31,182 nt of DNA from Comchoanobacter sp040266255. GTDB taxonomy: Bacteria; Pseudomonadota; Gammaproteobacteria; Comchoanobacterales; Comchoanobacteraceae. The notes beneath the pieces were generated by a model. That model did not search any database. It was not told where the DNA came from and saw nothing but the letters and a program-made list of their open reading frames with translations. The stretch spans positions 1 through 31,182 of the forward strand of contig JBDQEV010000012.1 of NCBI GenBank assembly GCA_040266255.1, given 5' to 3'. A program made the translations under genes and the position numbers. Every line of letters begins with the position of its first letter. Positions within the stretch are counted from its first letter, which is position 1. This document shows positions 27,261 through 31,182 of this stretch, piece after piece.

Positions 27261-30200
27261 TTATGACTTAAAGGAACTTTTGAATGACTCGAATACAGGA
27301 CCAGGGCAACGCTTTTCATACAACTCTTGATTCGTAATGAATGCATTGGAACAGACCACTTGCATTTTTTTCTTCACAGACAAGTCCTTAATCGTATTGG
27401 CATGCGGTAAAATATCATCACTAAAAGTATTTTGACAAGTTTTTCGATACTCTTTACTCACTGCACACAATAGCATGGGGTCATATTTCAACATAATTTT
27501 CACAAGCTGGAAAAGTCCGCGTTTAACAGCCATAAAAAAGGGTAAACGCTGCCTCCTTTGATCTGAATAATATCGATGAGGTGTTGCATTAATATCTACT
27601 CCTATTTTCATTAACGCTTTCACCAACTTAGGCTTATTGCCTTGGCATGCTAGAAATGCAATATTTCTTTCAAAAATTCCACCTCTTAACATTCTTGGCA
27701 TAGGTGCACGACAGCTCATACAATAAATGGCACAGGCTTGAACTTGATCATCATTTTTTCCCTTATAAATTTGAGTAATTGCGCTTTCTAAAGAACTGGT
27801 ATCAAACTCCTGAATACTACTAGCAATACCTACGCTTGCTTTCAGCGCCAATTGTAATTTCTCTGCGAAACTTTGTAATGGTTGTAGGTACTCAATAATT
27901 TCATCAAATTGATTGCATTGTGCAAGTTCTAATGGCGTCTTACCATCATTATTTCTAATTGCAAAATCTGAGACTTTAGAAAGCAGAATCACTGATGCTA
28001 AATGACCATGACTAGCAGCATAATGTATTGCAGTATTACCAAGATGATCTTGATATGATGCATTCAAATGTGCATGCCTATTCAAAATATATTCTATACG
28101 ATCTTCATGCCCTTGAGCTGCCAGCAAATGCAATAATCTCTGTTGATTTGGCAACATTGCACTCAGAGAGTATTGCTGTCTTTTCAACAATCTAAACTGC
28201 ATCAATTGAGAAAGAATCTCTTTTGCACATGGTACAAGAACTGCCCCTTCGTTTCGCCACCCAGCAGCAACATGAAGTGGCGTGACCTGATCAAAATCAG
28301 ACAACTTGGCTACAACATCTCCAACCAAATATATTGATAACTTTTTAACAACGTCTGTCTCTTGCATACCACTTTTGAGCATCTCTAATGCTTTCACTCT
28401 AATATGTGTTAAATAATCTGTAACATATTGCGTATTAACCGCCTTAATCGCATCAACAAATAATTCATAGCTTAATTCCTCATCTACAGAGAAAACTTTC
28501 ATAGGCTGCATTGATTGCTCTTGACCTGGAATTTCTACACTGGATAAGTCAACCATCTGCGTAGAAGCTAATATCATACTAGCTTTATCACTTACATCAA
28601 CTGCACCAGAGTGTCCTGCCCTAGCTTCTGAACTCAAAACTCCAGATAATACTTGCTGCAAGTTAAGTTGTAATGACCTTAACTTCTCCTGCTCTTCTCC
28701 AGAGATGCCTGGGTTTGAGAGACGCTTTTCAATATAAAGACTCAATGCATTGAGTTGCTCTTGATCTAAATACTTTAACCCCTGTGTTATGGATTTTCTT
28801 GCAGCAACTTCTTGCTCTGGGCTCAAGTTCTCATACAGAGATAACATATAAGCATGTGCCTGTAACGCTAGTTGATCATTTTGAGCTAACTGTTGAATGA
28901 TGGGAGCAATAAAAGACCAGTGCTTGCTGATATACTGACTCATTTTAGGTAACTGCAGTACCAACCTTAAGTGTACTAAAAACTGGATAAAGTCACCTGA
29001 AAGTTTTTGAGAAATAAAGACTGATAAATACTTCGCTACATATTGGTCTAGTTTCTGGTGATGTAAAGTGATAGCGTCGATATGTAAACGACTCAAATGC
29101 GCAAAATGTAACATTCTTGCAAGAGACAAAGAACAATAACCTGCATCATCAACCCAGTTCATGGCAGGTGTTAATGTCACATTATGTAAAGATGGATACA
29201 CCCGCTTTGTAACCAAACCATCTACCGAGTGGCTCACTCGCTCCATCAAGGATCTTTTTACAACCTCATATACCTCATCTAAAAAATCTTGTTTCTCCTC
29301 TGAAGACAAGCACTTTTTTCTTAGCAACTTGTAAGATTCTTGCATTAAGCCATATCGATGTGCATACTCATCTGGCATCGCCTCAGTTGCAAACTCAGGC
29401 AAATTAACCTCAATATCAAGCGCAACATATTGCTGTTGTATTTGTTGAATATTAGCAATTTCTTTTTCCCCAACTATCCGATAATCAATTGAGGCACCTT
29501 GTGCATACATTGCTAGCACATGATGCCATGCATGCTGTTCACTAAGACGATCCACTGCTGCAATGATCACATATAAGCGTCCAATATCTTGATGTGAAAC
29601 TGTTCCGTCTTTTCTATACCTCACATCTAGCTTTGATGCCATACCGACCTTTCCAGACCACTTCTTTCCGAGTGCGTATTGAATTGCTGGCTCAACATCG
29701 AGACTTGAGGAAACGAAAGGGTGACCAGCTAATTGCACACCACATACCCCTTTAGAACGAATCAATGCATCAAATTTGTCTGCTGTGTTACTGTATACTT
29801 GCTGAAACTTAGTGATCTCAGATACAGGCAGCTGCATCAGCTTTTTAATACCCACACTTGAGTGCTCACCTAATCTTCGTTCACATTGAGCGTTCAAGAG
29901 ACTATCTACTGCAATACCTGCCCCATGTATCCCCCTAAATAATACAACAGACGCCCCCTCGACTTGACTCCAACTAGGTTTGACAACGTCTATTAATTCC
30001 CGTTGAGTGATATTGGCTTTTTTAGACTTACGCGTGCCCTCATCATTGACGATAAAATCAGCCATAGAGTCTCTTTTTCGCTTTGCGCTTGCTTGTGGCT
30101 TCGGGACAGTTTTAGAGCCTGATTGTAAAGCTGCTTTTGAGTCTGCATCTCGTTTTGCTTTTTGAGATGAACCGCTGACACTGCTAAACATTGCTTTACT

Positions 30201-31182
30201 TATACTACTGCCTAACTTAGTGACCTTATCAGAGTAAGATGCTAATCGATCGGTCCTTCTATTTGCTTCAATTCTCAAATAATCATATCTGATTGATGAG
30301 GATGATCGAGACCCTACAACAGAACTTGCTCTGCGCCCTGGTGTTCCATGTGAACTACCAAACCATGAATGAGAACTCTTTCTTTGGCTATTCTCACTAG
30401 CGTATTGTTCATCATGACTATGACAACTAGTCTCTGTGGCCTCTACTTCCTCTAAATCAATCTCAAAAATATCATCATTATTATGGAAAAAGCCTGCTAA
30501 ACACTCAACTATCCTCCCATAAAACTTGGACAAATGCGGAGAAGACTCAGCACAATGCTCTAAAAATAATTCTAACTGACTGACTTGCTTCAGCTCAAAA
30601 TCAAACCCATACTCATCATGCTCTGATTTTAAATATTGCGAATATTTTCTTGACCGCTGTAAAAGTAAGATTACTGCATCAACTGCACCAGCTTCTATCC
30701 AATGGTGCAATAGATGTTTACCACCAATCACTTCATTTAGATTAGCCGGCATCTCTGTTACACGGTCTAACATGAAACTGATCATCTTTTTTGAATTTGC
30801 GCAATCATTTGAAACTGCATACAGCCACCAATTACTATAAACATTCTTCTTAATAGATCGTGGCATTTTAATGGTCAACTCAACTCCCTGCTTATAGTCA
30901 ACTCCCAGCTCCAACAAAACCTCCCTCAAAACTGCAATCACTGTTGCACTCTCACCAACTGAATCTGGCATAAGCATTACTACACCTGCATGAAGATCTA
31001 TCATCAATTGAATTAACTCTTCTCTGAGATGATCATTTTTTAATAACGGGACTATGACTCCTCTAAGTAACTGAATTGAAAGTGGGTGTGTTGCAACATG
31101 CTCAACCATCTTTCTAGCATAAAACCTTGTAGCATCGACTGATGCTGCTTGCTTTATGCTATAACCAATATAGGCTATTGCA
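27261..31182 (-). CDS. Giant ankyrin-repeat protein with ADP-ribosyltransferase-like region (start beyond window)
   Basis: At least 1306 residues; the frame stays open to the window edge (AIAYIGYSIKQAASVDATRF precedes the first in-window Met at 31109), so the true start is outside. Numbering from that Met: a helical N-terminus, a Ser/Arg-rich linker (about 240-345), basic clusters KRKRD (343-347) and RKSKK (360-364) resembling a nuclear localisation signal, then a region with FRG (R392), VSSS (466-469) and EKE (E548-x-E550). That order resembles the R-S-E signature of mono-ADP-ribosyltransferases. A long helical section follows, and ankyrin repeats lie near the C-terminus (TPLHVAAG, NTAIHYAASHGH, KTPLELA, INATP). 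There is no membrane span. Likely a secreted host-directed effector by inference; secretion route unknown. Confidence 0.85.
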   Translation of the reverse strand, partial: AIAYIGYSIKQAASVDATRFYARKMVEHVATHPLSIQLLRGVIVPLLKNDHLREELIQLMIDLHAGVVMLMPDSVGESATVIAVLREVLLELGVDYKQGVELTIKMPRSIKKNVYSNWWLYAVSNDCANSKKMISFMLDRVTEMPANLNEVIGGKHLLHHWIEAGAVDAVILLLQRSRKYSQYLKSEHDEYGFDFELKQVSQLELFLEHCAESSPHLSKFYGRIVECLAGFFHNNDDIFEIDLEEVEATETSCHSHDEQYASENSQRKSSHSWFGSSHGTPGRRASSVVGSRSSSSIRYDYLRIEANRRTDRLASYSDKVTKLGSSISKAMFSSVSGSSQKAKRDADSKAALQSGSKTVPKPQASAKRKRDSMADFIVNDEGTRKSKKANITQRELIDVVKPSWSQVEGASVVLFRGIHGAGIAVDSLLNAQCERRLGEHSSVGIKKLMQLPVSEITKFQQVYSNTADKFDALIRSKGVCGVQLAGHPFVSSSLDVEPAIQYALGKKWSGKVGMASKLDVRYRKDGTVSHQDIGRLYVIIAAVDRLSEQHAWHHVLAMYAQGASIDYRIVGEKEIANIQQIQQQYVALDIEVNLPEFATEAMPDEYAHRYGLMQESYKLLRKKCLSSEEKQDFLDEVYEVVKRSLMERVSHSVDGLVTKRVYPSLHNVTLTPAMNWVDDAGYCSLSLARMLHFAHLSRLHIDAITLHHQKLDQYVAKYLSVFISQKLSGDFIQFLVHLRLVLQLPKMSQYISKHWSFIAPIIQQLAQNDQLALQAHAYMLSLYENLSPEQEVAARKSITQGLKYLDQEQLNALSLYIEKRLSNPGISGEEQEKLRSLQLNLQQVLSGVLSSEARAGHSGAVDVSDKASMILASTQMVDLSSVEIPGQEQSMQPMKVFSVDEELSYELFVDAIKAVNTQYVTDYLTHIRVKALEMLKSGMQETDVVKKLSIYLVGDVVAKLSDFDQVTPLHVAAGWRNEGAVLVPCAKEILSQLMQFRLLKRQQYSLSAMLPNQQRLLHLLAAQGHEDRIEYILNRHAHLNASYQDHLGNTAIHYAASHGHLASVILLSKVSDFAIRNNDGKTPLELAQCNQFDEIIEYLQPLQSFAEKLQLALKASVGIASSIQEFDTSSLESAITQIYKGKNDDQVQACAIYCMSCRAPMPRMLRGGIFERNIAFLACQGNKPKLVKALMKIGVDINATPHRYYSDQRRQRLPFFMAVKRGLFQLVKIMLKYDPMLLCAVSKEYRKTCQNTFSDDILPHANTIKDLSVKKKMQVVCSNAFITNQELYEKRCPGPVFESFKSSFKS

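Overview
The window is AT-rich bacterial chromosome that starts inside a 16S rRNA gene (minus strand) and ends inside a very long ankyrin-repeat gene. The 16S body and the housekeeping proteins (FtsZ, FtsA, TopA, FolA, TsaC, caa3-type oxidase) fit a gammaproteobacterium. Ankyrin and Sel1-like repeat proteins, a putative ADP-ribosyltransferase domain and many decayed genes suggest a host-associated or intracellular lineage. I cannot name the genus from sequence alone.

Layout. (1) 1-1166: the 5' part of 16S rRNA with its sigma70 promoter and leader. (2) 1167-9490: a tightly overlapping minus-strand operon in the order coxB-coxA-cox11-coxC-unknown helical protein-P1B-type ATPase. The oxidase subunits keep all visible copper and heme ligands, but the Cox11 homologue has lost its copper-binding Cys pair and the P-type ATPase has lost the TGE motif and other catalytic signatures. 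(3) 9507-12787: folA, topA and tsaC on the plus strand, with folA divergent from and sharing promoter DNA with coxB. (4) 12784-15139: ftsA-ftsZ on the minus strand, without ftsQ or lpxC. (5) 15292-17823: an ABC exporter, predicted leaderless, and a Ser/Asn-rich single-membrane-span protein of unknown function. (6) 17863-17952: tRNA-Ser(GGA).

(7) 17953-25723 is an accessory stretch full of gene remains. It holds a membrane-anchored methyltransferase, a frameshifted Sel1-like repeat gene, a truncated YheO-type PAS gene, an undetermined broken gene, a broken AAA-type ATPase gene ending at an 18-bp inverted repeat, an apparently intact hipBA toxin-antitoxin pair, and a broken aminoglycoside-phosphotransferase-like gene. 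(8) 25809-27005: a COG0523/ZigA-like zinc GTPase preceded by a perfect 13-bp Zur-type palindrome. (9) 27261-31182: a giant minus-strand protein whose start lies beyond the window. It has basic, NLS-like clusters, an R-S-E pattern resembling mono-ADP-ribosyltransferases, and C-terminal ankyrin repeats.

Strongest leads: the oxidase operon with three non-standard downstream proteins (degenerate Cox11, unknown helical protein, degenerate P1B ATPase), and the ART-like/ankyrin candidate effector. The 16S gene also departs from near-universal positions, including the common 806R primer site.
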